64,000 nt of DNA from Bradyrhizobium sp. LTSP885 (lineage in GTDB: Bacteria; Pseudomonadota; Alphaproteobacteria; Rhizobiales; Xanthobacteraceae), in assembly GCF_000938305.1 (NCBI RefSeq), contig NZ_JYMT01000036.1:124001-188000 (forward strand). The letters run 5' to 3'. Positions 15,759-24,420 of the stretch are shown one piece after another. Under the pieces are notes generated by a model. It did not search any database. It was not told the DNA's origin and was given only the letters and a program-made list of their open reading frames with translations. Numbering within the stretch: the first letter of the stretch is position 1; every line of letters begins with the position of its first letter. A program made the position numbers and the translations under genes.

Positions 15759-17300
15759 ATGGACCAGTCAATCGGCGCCAAGGAGCAGCCCCGCTACATC
15801 AAGCTCAACGCGCGCGACAATGTCGCGATCGTCGTCAATGATTTCGGCCTGCCTGCCGGCTCGCGCTTTGCCTGCGGCCTGACGCTGCGCGCGTTCGTGC
15901 CGCAGGGCCACAAGACCGCACTCGAAGACATCGCCGAGGGCGCGCCGATCATCCGCTATGGCGAGGTGATCGGCTATGCCCTTTCGCCGATCCTTGCCGG
16001 CGAATGGGTCGATGAGGCGCGCATCCGCATGCCCGAGGCGCCGGCGCTCGATAGGCTCGAGATTTCGACCGCAGTGCCACCGGCGCTGCCGCCGCTCGAA
16101 GGCTTTACCTTCGAGGGCTTTCGCAATCGCGACGGCTCGGTCGGAACCAAGAACATCCTCGGCATCTCTTCCTCCGTGCAATGCGTCAAGGGCACGATGG
16201 AATACGCAGTCAAGCGCATCCGCAACGAACTCTTGCCGAAATATCCCAATGTCGATGACGTCGTGCCGCTAACCCATGCCTATGGCTGCGGCGTTGCGAT
16301 ATCAGCACCCGACGCGGTGATACCGATCCGCACCCTGCAGAACCTCGCACTCAATCCGAATTTCGGCGGCGAGATCCTCGTCATAGGTCTCGGCTGCGAA
16401 AAGCTCGCGCCCGAGCGGCTGGTGCCTGAAGGCGTCGACAACGCGATCGTCCGGATGCAGGACGAGGCCTTCGACGGCTTTGGTGCCATCGTCGATGCCA
16501 TCATGACTCAGGCCGAAGCGCGGCTGAAGATCCTCAACGCACGCACGCGCGAAACCTGCCCGGCCGCCGATCTCGTGATCGGCCTGCAATGCGGCGGCAG
16601 CGACGCGTTCTCCGGCGTCACGGCGAATCCCGCGGTCGGCTTCGCGGCCGACCTGTTGGTACGATCAGGCGCGACCGTGATGTTCTCGGAAGTGACCGAG
16701 GTCCGCGACGCGATCCAGCTTCTGACCCGCCGCGCGATCAACGAAGACGTCGGCCGCGCGCTGATCCGCGAGATGGCGTGGTACGATGCGTATCTGGCCC
16801 GCGGCGGTGCCGACCGCAGCGCCAACACCACGCCGGGCAACAAGAAGGGCGGGCTGGCCAACATCGTCGAAAAATCCCTCGGCTCGATCGTCAAGTCAGG
16901 CTCCGGCCCGATCTCGGGCGTGCTGGCGCCCGGCGAGAAGGCGCGCCAGAAAGGCATGCTGTTCGCGGCGACGCCCGCAAGCGACTTCATCTGCGGCACG
17001 CTGCAGCTCGCCTCCGGCATGACGCTGCAGGTGTTCACCACCGGCCGCGGCACGCCCTATGGCCTTGCGGCTGCGCCGGTCATCAAGGTCGCAACCCGCA
17101 GCGAGCTGGCGCGGCGCTGGAAAGACCTGATCGATTTCGACGCCGGCTGCATCGCGACCGGCGAGAAGACCATCGAAGAGACCGGCTGGGACCTGTTCCG
17201 CCTGATCCTCGATGTCGCAAGCGGCAGGACAAAGCCGTGGTCGGATCGCTGGGGCATCCACAACGACCTCACGCTGTTCAATCCGGCGCCGGTGACGTAG
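15759..17300 (+). CDS. garD: Galactarate dehydratase (UxaA/GarD family)
   Basis: This 513-residue metal-dependent dehydratase should convert galactarate to 5-keto-4-deoxyglucarate. The N-terminal SAF-like domain covers about residues 15-95 (NVAIVVNDFGLPAG, YGEVIGYAL). The catalytic UxaA domain follows, with GSVGTKNILGISSSVQC, THAYGCGVA, VIGLGCEK, GLQCGGSDAFSG, and late Cys at DFICGTLQ and DAGCIATGE. ATG 15759 has GGAG 7 bases upstream; earlier in-frame codons lie inside the repeat. It supplies the galactarate branch of the pathway. Confidence 0.92.
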   Translation: MDQSIGAKEQPRYIKLNARDNVAIVVNDFGLPAGSRFACGLTLRAFVPQGHKTALEDIAEGAPIIRYGEVIGYALSPILAGEWVDEARIRMPEAPALDRLEISTAVPPALPPLEGFTFEGFRNRDGSVGTKNILGISSSVQCVKGTMEYAVKRIRNELLPKYPNVDDVVPLTHAYGCGVAISAPDAVIPIRTLQNLALNPNFGGEILVIGLGCEKLAPERLVPEGVDNAIVRMQDEAFDGFGAIVDAIMTQAEARLKILNARTRETCPAADLVIGLQCGGSDAFSGVTANPAVGFAADLLVRSGATVMFSEVTEVRDAIQLLTRRAINEDVGRALIREMAWYDAYLARGGADRSANTTPGNKKGGLANIVEKSLGSIVKSGSGPISGVLAPGEKARQKGMLFAATPASDFICGTLQLASGMTLQVFTTGRGTPYGLAAAPVIKVATRSELARRWKDLIDFDAGCIATGEKTIEETGWDLFRLILDVASGRTKPWSDRWGIHNDLTLFNPAPVT

Positions 17301-17309
17301 GCCCATCTC

Positions 17310-17413
17310 GTCATTCCGGGGCGCGCAACGCGCGAGCCCGGAATCCATTTATCCACTTGATGTGCGGCCGGATGGATTCCGGGCTCGACGCTCACGCGTC
17401 GCCCCGGAATGAC
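17310..17413. repeat. Palindromic intergenic repeat (REP-like)
   Basis: GTCATTCCGGGG and CCCCGGAATGAC form the ends, with an inner pair around GAGCCCGGAATCCAT and ATGGATTCCGGGCTC. It lies just after garD and has no coding potential. Confidence 0.75.
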
Positions 17414-17455
17414 AAGTTGAGTTAAGCGGCCGCTCTATGATTTCTCCGGCAAACA

Positions 17456-17489
17456 AAAGTCCGCCGCGACAGGGTCAACGGCGGACTTT
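17456..17489. terminator. Bidirectional stem-loop terminator
   Basis: The perfect 11-base stem AAAGTCCGCCG / CGGCGGACTTT has a 12-base loop and A/T ends on both sides. It can stop transcription of garD from the left and of the small secreted-protein gene from the right. Confidence 0.75.
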
Positions 17490-17521
17490 CGTGTTCATGA
17501 GCAAGACGCGCTGCTCAGCCG

Positions 17522-17776
17522 TCAATCATTGTCGTGATGGACGATGGTCTTGCTGCGATTGCCGTCCGCGTCTTCCTTCTTGATCACAGTCGTCCGATCG
17601 CGCGGCTCGCGCTCCTTGATGACGGTGGTGTGGTCACGATCGCGGTCGCGGTATTCGGGGGACTGGCCGACCGTCACGCCTGCGCCGACGGGACCGACGC
17701 GAACACCAACATCATCGGCGAACGCAGGCGCCGCAATCGTAGTTACCAGGGCCGCAGCCAACAGATACTTCTTCAT
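17522..17776 (-). CDS. Small secreted charged protein
   Basis: An 84-residue protein with a clear Sec signal peptide (MKKYLLAAALVTTIAAPAFA, cleavage before DD). The mature part is rich in Asp, Arg and Glu with two similar R-D-x-T-T-V-I-K-x stretches. No family was recognised. The start at 17776 has a strong GGAGGAGAG site; the frame extends upstream without homology. A near-perfect EcfG-type promoter lies about 40 bases upstream, so it is probably a general-stress periplasmic protein. Confidence 0.75.
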   Translation of the reverse strand: MKKYLLAAALVTTIAAPAFADDVGVRVGPVGAGVTVGQSPEYRDRDRDHTTVIKEREPRDRTTVIKKEDADGNRSKTIVHHDND

Positions 17777-17812
17777 GTCTCTCTCCTCCAGCTTTGATGT
17801 GTATGGTGGGGA

Positions 17813-17837
17813 AACGCCGGTTGCGACGAACCGTTCC
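17813..17837 (-). promoter_or_regulatory. EcfG (general stress response) type promoter
   Basis: On the minus strand GGAAC (17837-17833) is followed after exactly 16 bases by CGTT (17816-17813). This matches the published alphaproteobacterial EcfG consensus GGAAC-N16/17-CGTT. The -10 is 36 bases before the start codon of the small secreted protein. Confidence 0.6.
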
Positions 17838-17993
17838 TGTGAAAGATCGCTGCAGGTGTTTGCCTGCGCCGATGGAACATTGAACGTGGAACTCTCCTGA
17901 ACAAGCATTCACCAGTGTGGCGAAACGCTCATGTTCCCTGCGTTGAATAGCCCCAAATGATGCCCCACCTTCTCCTCAACAGGAGGATGTTCC

Positions 17994-18215
17994 ATGAAAC
18001 AGTCGCAGCACTTTCTCGATAATGCGGAGAATTGCGCCCAGCTTGCCGAGCGCGCCTCCGATGAGCCGACCCATAATCGCTACAGGCGAATGGAAGCGGC
18101 CTGGCGGGCGTTGGCGAAGGAGCAGGATTGGCTCGATGGCGAGACATCGCCGTCGGACAATCCCGTTGAGCGCCCGGCCGAGCTTCCGGGTCGCGCTCGG
18201 GAGACAGCAGCCTGA
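17994..18215 (+). CDS. Small conserved hypothetical protein
   Basis: A 73-residue soluble protein (FLDNAENCAQLAERASDEP, then RRMEAAWRALAKEQDWLDG). Short proteins with the same N-A-E-N-C-A-x-L and A-A-W-x-x-L-A-x-E-Q-D-W-L pattern occur in many copies in Bradyrhizobium-type genomes (from memory), and no function is known. It is predicted to be helical throughout. AGGAGG sits 8 bases before the ATG, which supports translation. It is convergent with the ABC permease gene. Confidence 0.7.
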   Translation: MKQSQHFLDNAENCAQLAERASDEPTHNRYRRMEAAWRALAKEQDWLDGETSPSDNPVERPAELPGRARETAA

Positions 18216-18219
18216 CGGC

Positions 18220-19092
18220 TTACTCCGCGCCGCGCTGGCGCTGCCAGCGCAGCAGATAGGCCTGCAGGCGCCAGATCATCGCCGACAGCACGACGCCAAC
18301 CAGCATCAGCACGACCACCGCGACCATCATGCCGGAGGCCTCGCCCCGCGCCTCCGACTCGATGATCAACCGGCCGATGCCGCGCTCGGCGCCGATGAAC
18401 TCGCCGACGATCACGCCGATCAGGGCAAAGGATATCGCCGGCGTCAGCGACGCGAACACCCAGGCCATGGTCGAGGGGATCACCACCGTGCGGGTGATCT
18501 GCCATTCGCTGGCACCGAGCAGGCGCGCGGCATTGGTGAAGCCCTCGTCGATCGAGCGCGCGCCCTCGAAGGTGTTGAAGAACACCAGGAACACCACGAC
18601 GATCCAGGAGGTCACGATCTTGGACATGTCGCCGATCCCAAACGCGAGCACGATGATCGGCGCCAGTGCGATGCGCGGGATCGAGTTCACCGCCGTGATG
18701 AAGGGCTGGAAGATCGCGCTCAGGCGGTCGGAGCGTCCGAGGATCAGCCCGGCGGCGAAGCCAGAGACCACACCGGTGACGAAGCCGAAGAAGGTATTCT
18801 TCAGCGTCACGGCGGTCGCCGCCCAGAGATTGTTCTCGTTGCGTGCCAGGCATTTTGCGAAGTCGCCATTGAGCCAGCCGTTGAATACGCCAAGCTTCGA
18901 CTTCAGGCAGCTCTGGATCAGAAAATTCTCATAGATCATCGACGGCTTGGAAATGAAGTACGGGTCGAGCAGGTCAGGGACCAGCCACGGCATCTTGACG
19001 TGCAGGTCGTAACCCCATTGCCAGACCGACAGCACCACGGCGCAGATCAGGACCTGCCAGGCGACCGCGCTCATCGTGCTGTGTTGCTTCAT
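18220..19092 (-). CDS. ABC transporter permease, NitT/TauT (SsuC-like) type
   Basis: A 290-residue inner-membrane permease with about six hydrophobic segments and the cytoplasmic coupling loop NAARLLGASEWQITRTVVIPS of the SsuC/TauC family (EAA-like motif). It forms the channel with the ATPase encoded just upstream, which it overlaps by 4 bases. It is the last gene of the six-gene operon beginning with leuC. Confidence 0.92.
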   Translation of the reverse strand: MKQHSTMSAVAWQVLICAVVLSVWQWGYDLHVKMPWLVPDLLDPYFISKPSMIYENFLIQSCLKSKLGVFNGWLNGDFAKCLARNENNLWAATAVTLKNTFFGFVTGVVSGFAAGLILGRSDRLSAIFQPFITAVNSIPRIALAPIIVLAFGIGDMSKIVTSWIVVVFLVFFNTFEGARSIDEGFTNAARLLGASEWQITRTVVIPSTMAWVFASLTPAISFALIGVIVGEFIGAERGIGRLIIESEARGEASGMMVAVVVLMLVGVVLSAMIWRLQAYLLRWQRQRGAE

Positions 19093-19922
19093 GCGCTGCG
19101 GCCCTTGACGAACTCCTCGCCGAGCGAGTGCCAGATGTGCTGGAACAGCTCGGCATAGCGCGGCGTCTCGCGCACCTTCACGGCATCGCGGGGACGGGCG
19201 ACGTCGACCTCGAACATGTCCTTGATGCGGCCCGGCCGCGCCGAGAACAGGATGATGCGGTCGGCGAGCGTCAGCGCCTCGCCGAGATCATGGGTGACGA
19301 ACAGCACGGTCTGCTGCTCGCGCTCCCAGATCCGTAGCAGCACATCATGCATGTCGATCTTGGTGTGGGTGTCGAGCGCGCCGAACGGCTCGTCCATCAA
19401 GAGAATCTGCGGCTCGACGATCAGGGTTCGCATCAGCGCGGCGCGCTGGCGCATGCCGCCCGACAGCGCCGACGGATAGGCGGTCTCGAATCCCCTCAGG
19501 CCGGCCTGTCCCACGCATTCGGCAATGCGCTCCTTGCGCTCCTTAACGGGTACGCCCGCCAGCTCCAGCCCGTAACCGATATTGTCGGCGACGGTCCGCC
19601 ACGGAAACAGCGTGTCGCGCTGGAAGACATAGCCTACGTCAGGCGTCGCCTTGCCGGCGACGACGCGCTTGCCGTCGATCAGGATCTCGCCGCCACTCGG
19701 CCGGATCAGCGAGGCGATCATGTTGAGCACGGTGCTCTTGCCGGAGCCCGATGGTCCGAGCAGCGCCACGAACTCGCCGCGCCGCACCTCGAAGGACACG
19801 TCGCGCACCGCCTCGATCGTGGTCTTGGCGAGTTGGAACGACTTGCTCAAACCCTTGACCTCGACCCGCCGGACATCAGGCGATCGTGGCGATAGTATCG
19901 CGCTTGTCTCGAGTGCGCTCAA
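19089..19922 (-). CDS. ABC transporter ATP-binding protein, NitT/TauT (SsuB-like) type
   Basis: A 277-residue ATPase with Walker A GPSGSGKST, signature LSGGMRQRAALMRTL, Walker B LLMDEPFGALD and switch His in FVTHDLGEAL. It energises the import system made with the neighbouring permease and binding protein. It overlaps both neighbours by 4 bases, which suggests translational coupling. Confidence 0.93.
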   Translation of the reverse strand: MSALETSAILSPRSPDVRRVEVKGLSKSFQLAKTTIEAVRDVSFEVRRGEFVALLGPSGSGKSTVLNMIASLIRPSGGEILIDGKRVVAGKATPDVGYVFQRDTLFPWRTVADNIGYGLELAGVPVKERKERIAECVGQAGLRGFETAYPSALSGGMRQRAALMRTLIVEPQILLMDEPFGALDTHTKIDMHDVLLRIWEREQQTVLFVTHDLGEALTLADRIILFSARPGRIKDMFEVDVARPRDAVKVRETPRYAELFQHIWHSLGEEFVKGRSA

Positions 19923-20965
19923 CCCGGATAGGCCTTTCGTGCCGCATCGACCAGGGCCGTGTTGACCACCTCGTCCATCCTGAGCGGCTTGATGCCGGTC
20001 ATCTCGCGGAACCAGACCTTCTCGCCGCGGGCGAAGCTCGCGGCGTCGATCGTGCCCTCATAGTCAGCAACCTTCTGCAACGCGGAAATCTCCAGCAGAT
20101 TGGCCGATCGTGACGTGCTGCCGACATAAGGCTCGATGGTATCGTAGATGTCTTCAGCCTTGTGCGTCTTGATCCATTGCGCGGCACGCCACAGCGCGGT
20201 GACGAAGGCCTGCATCTTGGCCGGGTCCTTGTCGATGGTCGACTGCAGCGTGAACTGCGCGGTCACCGGGACCTTGCCGCCGATATGCTTGTTCCAGATC
20301 GCCTCGTCGGTGCCGTCGAACAGCAATTCGCCCCAGCCCTGCTGCTGCGCCTCGTTCAGCAGCGACAGCGAAGAGACGAGGATGTCGACCTGCTTCGACT
20401 TCAGCGAGCCCAGCATGGTGTCGACATTGCCGGTGCCGATCCAGGTCACCTTGTCGTCCAACCCCATGGTTTCCATGTAGTAGGACGCCCAGACGTGATT
20501 GGTGCCGCCGAGCGAGGAGACCGACACGATCGGCTTGCGGCCGTCGGGCCGCTTCCACTGCGTGAAGGCCTCCAGCGTATTGATGCCCTGGTCCTTGAGG
20601 TCCTTGCGGATGATGAACATCACCGCGCTCGATCTTGTGTCGACCGGCATCAACACCCGCGCGATGCGGCCGTGATTGGAGAGCTGCATCGGATGGGTGA
20701 TGTCGCCGATCCCGACGTCACCTTGGGACGACGCGATGATCTCGCGGGTCTTCACGCCGCTGCCGCCCTGGATCAGCTTGCAGTCGAGCCCGGCTTCCTT
20801 GAAGTAGCCGATACGGTCGGCAACGAAGTGCGTCTGATAGACCGGGATCGCGACCGGATAGATCGCACGGCCCGGGCTCGCCTCCGCCCAGGCGCGCCGC
20901 CCTGCGAGCGCCGCACCGCCGGCCGCAATCACCGTCAGTGCCGAACGCCTGGACAGATGGGCCAT
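19919..20965 (-). CDS. ABC transporter substrate-binding protein, NMT1/SsuA type
   Basis: A 348-residue periplasmic binding protein. The N-terminus has a twin-arginine-like signal (LSRRSALTVIAAGGAALAG). It is followed by the NMT1/THI5-like domain (QTHFVADRIGYFKEAGL, IASSQGDVGIGDITHP, SVSSLGGTNHVWASYY). The family binds sulfonates, nitrate, pyrimidine precursors and aromatic acids, so the ligand cannot be named. Its start overlaps the leuB-like stop codon by one base, which ties the importer to the leuCDB-like enzymes. Confidence 0.9.
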   Translation of the reverse strand: MAHLSRRSALTVIAAGGAALAGRRAWAEASPGRAIYPVAIPVYQTHFVADRIGYFKEAGLDCKLIQGGSGVKTREIIASSQGDVGIGDITHPMQLSNHGRIARVLMPVDTRSSAVMFIIRKDLKDQGINTLEAFTQWKRPDGRKPIVSVSSLGGTNHVWASYYMETMGLDDKVTWIGTGNVDTMLGSLKSKQVDILVSSLSLLNEAQQQGWGELLFDGTDEAIWNKHIGGKVPVTAQFTLQSTIDKDPAKMQAFVTALWRAAQWIKTHKAEDIYDTIEPYVGSTSRSANLLEISALQKVADYEGTIDAASFARGEKVWFREMTGIKPLRMDEVVNTALVDAARKAYPG

Positions 20966-22098
20966 CAGGCGTGCTCCCTGGCCGAGACCTTGTCGAGCGC
21001 GCTTAGCACCGCATCGCCCATTTCAGTGGTCGACAGCCTCTTCGCACCCGCTTCCGCAATATCAGCCGTCCGTGCGCCCGATGCCAACGCGATCTGCACC
21101 GCCTTCTCCAGCAGGTCGGCATCGTCAGGGCGATTCAGCGTCAGCCGCAGCATCATCGCAACGCTCAGGATCGAGCCGAGCGGGTTGGCGATGCCACGTC
21201 CCGCGATATCGGGCGCGCTGCCATGCACCGGCTCGTAAAGCGCCTTGCGCCGGCCGTAGCGGTCCACCGGGCCGAGCGAGGCCGACGGCAGCATGCCGAG
21301 CGAGCCGGAGGCCATCGCCGCGCAATCGGACAGGATGTCGCCGAAGATGTTGCCAGTCACCATCACGTCGAACTGCCGCGGCTCGCGCACGATCTGCATC
21401 GCCGCATTGTCGACATAGAGATGGACAAGCTCGACGTCGGAGAACTCTTCCTTGTGGAGCGCGATCACCTCCTCGCGCCAGACCACGCTGGTCTCCAGCA
21501 CATTGGCCTTGTCGACCGAGCAGACCTTGTTGCGACGTGTCCGCGCCAGCTCGAACGCCGACCGCGCCACGCGGCGGATCTGGTTGGTGGTGTATTGCTC
21601 GGTGTTGAAGCCGCGGCGCTGGCCGTCGGGCAGCGTCTCGATGCCGCGCGGCTCGCCGAAATAGATGCCGCTGGTCAGCTCGCGGATGATGACGAAGTCG
21701 ACGCCATCGAGCACCTCAGGTTTCAGAGGCGCGGACGCCGCAAGCGCCGGGTTCGCCACGATCGGCCTCAGATTAGCGTAGAGATCGTATTTGCTGCGCA
21801 GCCCCAGCAGGCTGCCCGCCTTGCGCGCCGCCGCCGGCACCTCCTTGGTTTCAGGGCCGCCGGTCGCGCCCCACAGGATCGCGTCGGCCTCGTCCATTGC
21901 CTCAGCGGTGTCCTCAGGCAGCACCTTTCCGGTGGCGAGATACGGGATCAGCCCATATTGCGCCTCGCGCAGCGTCATCGGCACGTGACGTCTTGTGGCG
22001 AACCAGTCGAGGATCCGGCGCGACTGCGCGGTGACCTCGGGTCCGATGCCCTCGCCGCCGACCACGGCGACCTTGATCATGTTGGATGACGTGTTCAT
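20965..22098 (-). CDS. LeuB-like beta-decarboxylating dehydrogenase (3-isopropylmalate dehydrogenase family)
   Basis: This 377-residue NAD-dependent enzyme of the isocitrate/isopropylmalate dehydrogenase family oxidises and decarboxylates a 3-substituted malate. Family stretches are GGEGIGPEV, GATGGPE, LGLRSKYDLYANLRP, RELTSGIYFGEPRG, the Lys/Asp site VCSVDKANVLETS, MVTGNIFGDILSD and YEPVHGSAPDIAG. The N-terminal quarter is divergent from housekeeping LeuB. It sits between leuD- and ABC-transporter genes, so it is probably a paralog for a non-leucine substrate (inference). Confidence 0.82.
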   Translation of the reverse strand: MNTSSNMIKVAVVGGEGIGPEVTAQSRRILDWFATRRHVPMTLREAQYGLIPYLATGKVLPEDTAEAMDEADAILWGATGGPETKEVPAAARKAGSLLGLRSKYDLYANLRPIVANPALAASAPLKPEVLDGVDFVIIRELTSGIYFGEPRGIETLPDGQRRGFNTEQYTTNQIRRVARSAFELARTRRNKVCSVDKANVLETSVVWREEVIALHKEEFSDVELVHLYVDNAAMQIVREPRQFDVMVTGNIFGDILSDCAAMASGSLGMLPSASLGPVDRYGRRKALYEPVHGSAPDIAGRGIANPLGSILSVAMMLRLTLNRPDDADLLEKAVQIALASGARTADIAEAGAKRLSTTEMGDAVLSALDKVSAREHA

Positions 22099-22730
22099 GC
22101 CGGTGTCCTTGCAAAATGAATCCAGGGGCGCGCCGCGCGGTCGGAGGCCTGGAAGGCGCGAATTTCATCGTCGCGCTTCAGTGTCAGCGCGACCTCGTCG
22201 AGGCCCTGCAGCAGGCCGTCGCGGCGGCGCGGATCGATCTCGAAGGTATGGCGCTGGCCGGATGGAGCGACGATGGTCTGTGTTTCGAGATCGATCGAGA
22301 CTTTTCCCGCGCCCTGCGTCGCCTCGATATCCGCAGCGAGGCTATCGACCACCGCCTTGTCGACGACGACAGGCAGAATTCCATTCTGGAAGCAGTTGGC
22401 GAAAAAGATATCGCCGAAACCCGAGCCGATGACGGCGCGGATGCCCATCTCCTGCAGCGCCCACACCGCGCCCTCGCGCGACGAACCGCAGCCGAAATTC
22501 GGTCCCGTCACCAGGATCTCCGCCTGCCGGTATGGCTCGCGGTTCAGGATGAAGTCCGGATTCTCCGAACCGTCGGGCAGATAGCGCAGCGCGCCGAACG
22601 CCCATTTGCCGAGCGTGCTACGGACGGAATTGCCGACCAGCCGCTCGATGCGGATGATCACGTCGGTGTCGATATTGCCGCGCATGATCGGCGCGGCAAT
22701 TGCGGTGAGCTTGTCAAACGGTTTTGGCAT
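22095..22730 (-). CDS. leuD: LeuD-like isopropylmalate isomerase small subunit
   Basis: A 211-residue small (swivel) subunit of an aconitase-family isomerase. It shows NIDTDVIIR near the start, GPNFGCGSSREGAVWAL with the substrate-binding GCGSSRE loop, and FANCFQNGILPVVV. ATG 22730 lies 2 bases after the leuC stop; the frame continues upstream but only as the shadow of leuC. It overlaps leuB-like by 4 bases. With the large subunit it should isomerise a 2-substituted malate to the 3-substituted form. The symbol reflects family only. Confidence 0.85.
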   Translation of the reverse strand: MPKPFDKLTAIAAPIMRGNIDTDVIIRIERLVGNSVRSTLGKWAFGALRYLPDGSENPDFILNREPYRQAEILVTGPNFGCGSSREGAVWALQEMGIRAVIGSGFGDIFFANCFQNGILPVVVDKAVVDSLAADIEATQGAGKVSIDLETQTIVAPSGQRHTFEIDPRRRDGLLQGLDEVALTLKRDDEIRAFQASDRAARPWIHFARTPA

Positions 22731-22732
22731 CT

Positions 22733-24142
22733 CTAGCGCCCCATCATCCTGACATCGGCGATCGCGCCGGCAATAGCTGACGCCGCTGCACTTGCCGGGC
22801 TCGCCAGATGCGTCCGCGCGCGCGGCCCTTGCCGGCCGACAAAATTGCGGTTTGAGGTCGAGACCGAACGCTGCCCGGGTGCCACCACCTCGCCATTGGC
22901 GGCAAGGCACATCGAGCAGCCCGGCTCGCGCCATTCGAACCCGGCATCGGTGAACACCTTGTCGAGCCCTTCGGCCACCGCCTCGCGCTTGATGGTCTCC
23001 GAGCCCGGCACCACCCAGGCGCGGACGCCGGCCGCGACCTTGCGGCCGCGCGCGACCTCGGCCGCCGCGCGCAAATCGCTCATCCGGCTGTTGGTGCAGG
23101 AGCCGATGAACACCCAGTCGACCGGCGTGCCCGCGATCAGCGCGCCGCCTTGTAGGCCCATATATTCGAGCGCGGTTTCGATTGCAGCGCGGCGCGCGGG
23201 ATCCTCGACCGCCATCGGATCGGGAATCCGTCCGTCGACGCCGATCACATGCTCGGGGCTGATGCCCCAGGTCACCTGCGGGATGATCGTTGCGACATCG
23301 ATCACGACCTCGCGGTCGAACACCGCGTCCGCATCGCTCGGCAGTTCGCGCCAGGCCTTGACCGCCCGCTCCCACAGCGCGCCCTGCGGCGCGTAAGGAC
23401 GGCCACGCAAATATTCGAAGGTTTTTTCGTCGGGCGCGATCATGCCCATCTTGGCGCCGAGTTCGATCGAGAGATTGCAGATCGTCAGCCGCCCCTCGAC
23501 GGCCAAGTCACGGATCGCACTGCCGGCATATTCGACGGCGTAGCCGGTGCCGCCGGCGGCGCCGATATGCCCGATCAGCGCAAGGATCATGTCCTTGGCG
23601 ACGACGCCGGGTGGCAGTCTGCCCTCGAACCGCGCGCGCAAGGTTTTGGGGCGGCGCTGGATCAGCGCCTGCGTTGCCAGCACATGGGTCAGTTCGCTCG
23701 AGCCGATGCCGAAGGCGAGCGCGCCGAGGCCACCATGGGTGCAGGTATGACTGTCGCCGCACACGATCGTCGTGCCCGGCAGGCTCAATCCGAGTTCCGG
23801 CCCGATGACGTGGACGATGCCCTGGCCGGGCTGGTCGACGTCAAACATCGTGATCCCGCTCGCCGCAGTCTCGGCCCGCAGCGCCACCAACAGCTCCTGA
23901 CCGATCTTGCTGGTCCCAGCCCGGCCATGCTGCGTGGAAATGGCATGGTCAGGGGTCGCGAAGGTCAGTTCGGGATTGTGAACCGTGAGACCCTTGCTCT
24001 TGAGGTCGAGCAGGCCGCGCGAGCCGCCGAGATCGTGCAACAGATGGCGGTCGATATGCAGGAGATCCGTGTCTTCGCTCAAACGGGCAATGACATGCTG
24101 GTCCCAGATCTTGGCCAGCATCGTACGACCGGTCTTTTCCAA
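22733..24142 (-). CDS. leuC: LeuC-like isopropylmalate isomerase large subunit
   Basis: This 469-residue aconitase-family subunit binds a 4Fe-4S cluster. The three Cys ligands are in FIGSCTNSRMSDL and EPGCSMCLAANGE, and CGDSHTCTHGGLGALAFGIG is the active-site stretch. The start is TTG at 24142, chosen because GGGAGGA lies 5 to 7 bases upstream; an ATG 24 bases further in is possible. It is the first gene of the operon with leuD, leuB-like and a NitT/TauT ABC importer. Housekeeping leuC is not normally linked to such an importer, so an alternative substrate is likely. Confidence 0.88.
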   Translation of the reverse strand: MEKTGRTMLAKIWDQHVIARLSEDTDLLHIDRHLLHDLGGSRGLLDLKSKGLTVHNPELTFATPDHAISTQHGRAGTSKIGQELLVALRAETAASGITMFDVDQPGQGIVHVIGPELGLSLPGTTIVCGDSHTCTHGGLGALAFGIGSSELTHVLATQALIQRRPKTLRARFEGRLPPGVVAKDMILALIGHIGAAGGTGYAVEYAGSAIRDLAVEGRLTICNLSIELGAKMGMIAPDEKTFEYLRGRPYAPQGALWERAVKAWRELPSDADAVFDREVVIDVATIIPQVTWGISPEHVIGVDGRIPDPMAVEDPARRAAIETALEYMGLQGGALIAGTPVDWVFIGSCTNSRMSDLRAAAEVARGRKVAAGVRAWVVPGSETIKREAVAEGLDKVFTDAGFEWREPGCSMCLAANGEVVAPGQRSVSTSNRNFVGRQGPRARTHLASPASAAASAIAGAIADVRMMGR

Positions 24143-24308
24143 GACAGTCCTCCCTTCGGCTTCTTGAGGCCAGCGGCACGCCGCTGATGGCCGCTTTGGC
24201 GCGGCTTTAATATCGGCGCATCAAATCATGCAGACGCCCGCTCCACCAGCGTGGAGTCGCGACCATGCCATGGAGGGAGGGCTGCGCAGGTGCGGCTTGA
24301 CAATAGCC

Positions 24309-24396
24309 GTAGCCCGGATGGAGCGAAGCGCAATCCGGGGGCAGCCCCTCCGTAGAGAGACCTGCCCCGGATTTCGCTTCGCTCCATCCGGGCTAC
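24309..24396. repeat. Palindromic intergenic repeat (REP-like)
   Basis: GTAGCCCGGATGGAGCGAAG and its complement at the right end form a long hairpin with a short loop. It occupies the gap between the leuC and alanine dehydrogenase genes; the remaining bases from 24143 hold the leuC promoter region with no gene. Confidence 0.75.
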
Positions 24397-24420
24397 GAAT
24401 GCCCGGCCTTGCCGAAACTC

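Noticed and set aside
18022..19158. 378-codon plus-strand open frame over the ABC permease
   Set aside because: It overlaps a well-supported permease with coupling loop, has His/Arg/Asp-rich shadow composition, and conflicts with the coupled operon on the minus strand.
22731..23375. Upstream extension of the LeuD reading frame inside leuC
   Set aside because: LeuD homology begins exactly at ATG 22730, 2 bases after the leuC stop. The extension is a shadow of leuC.
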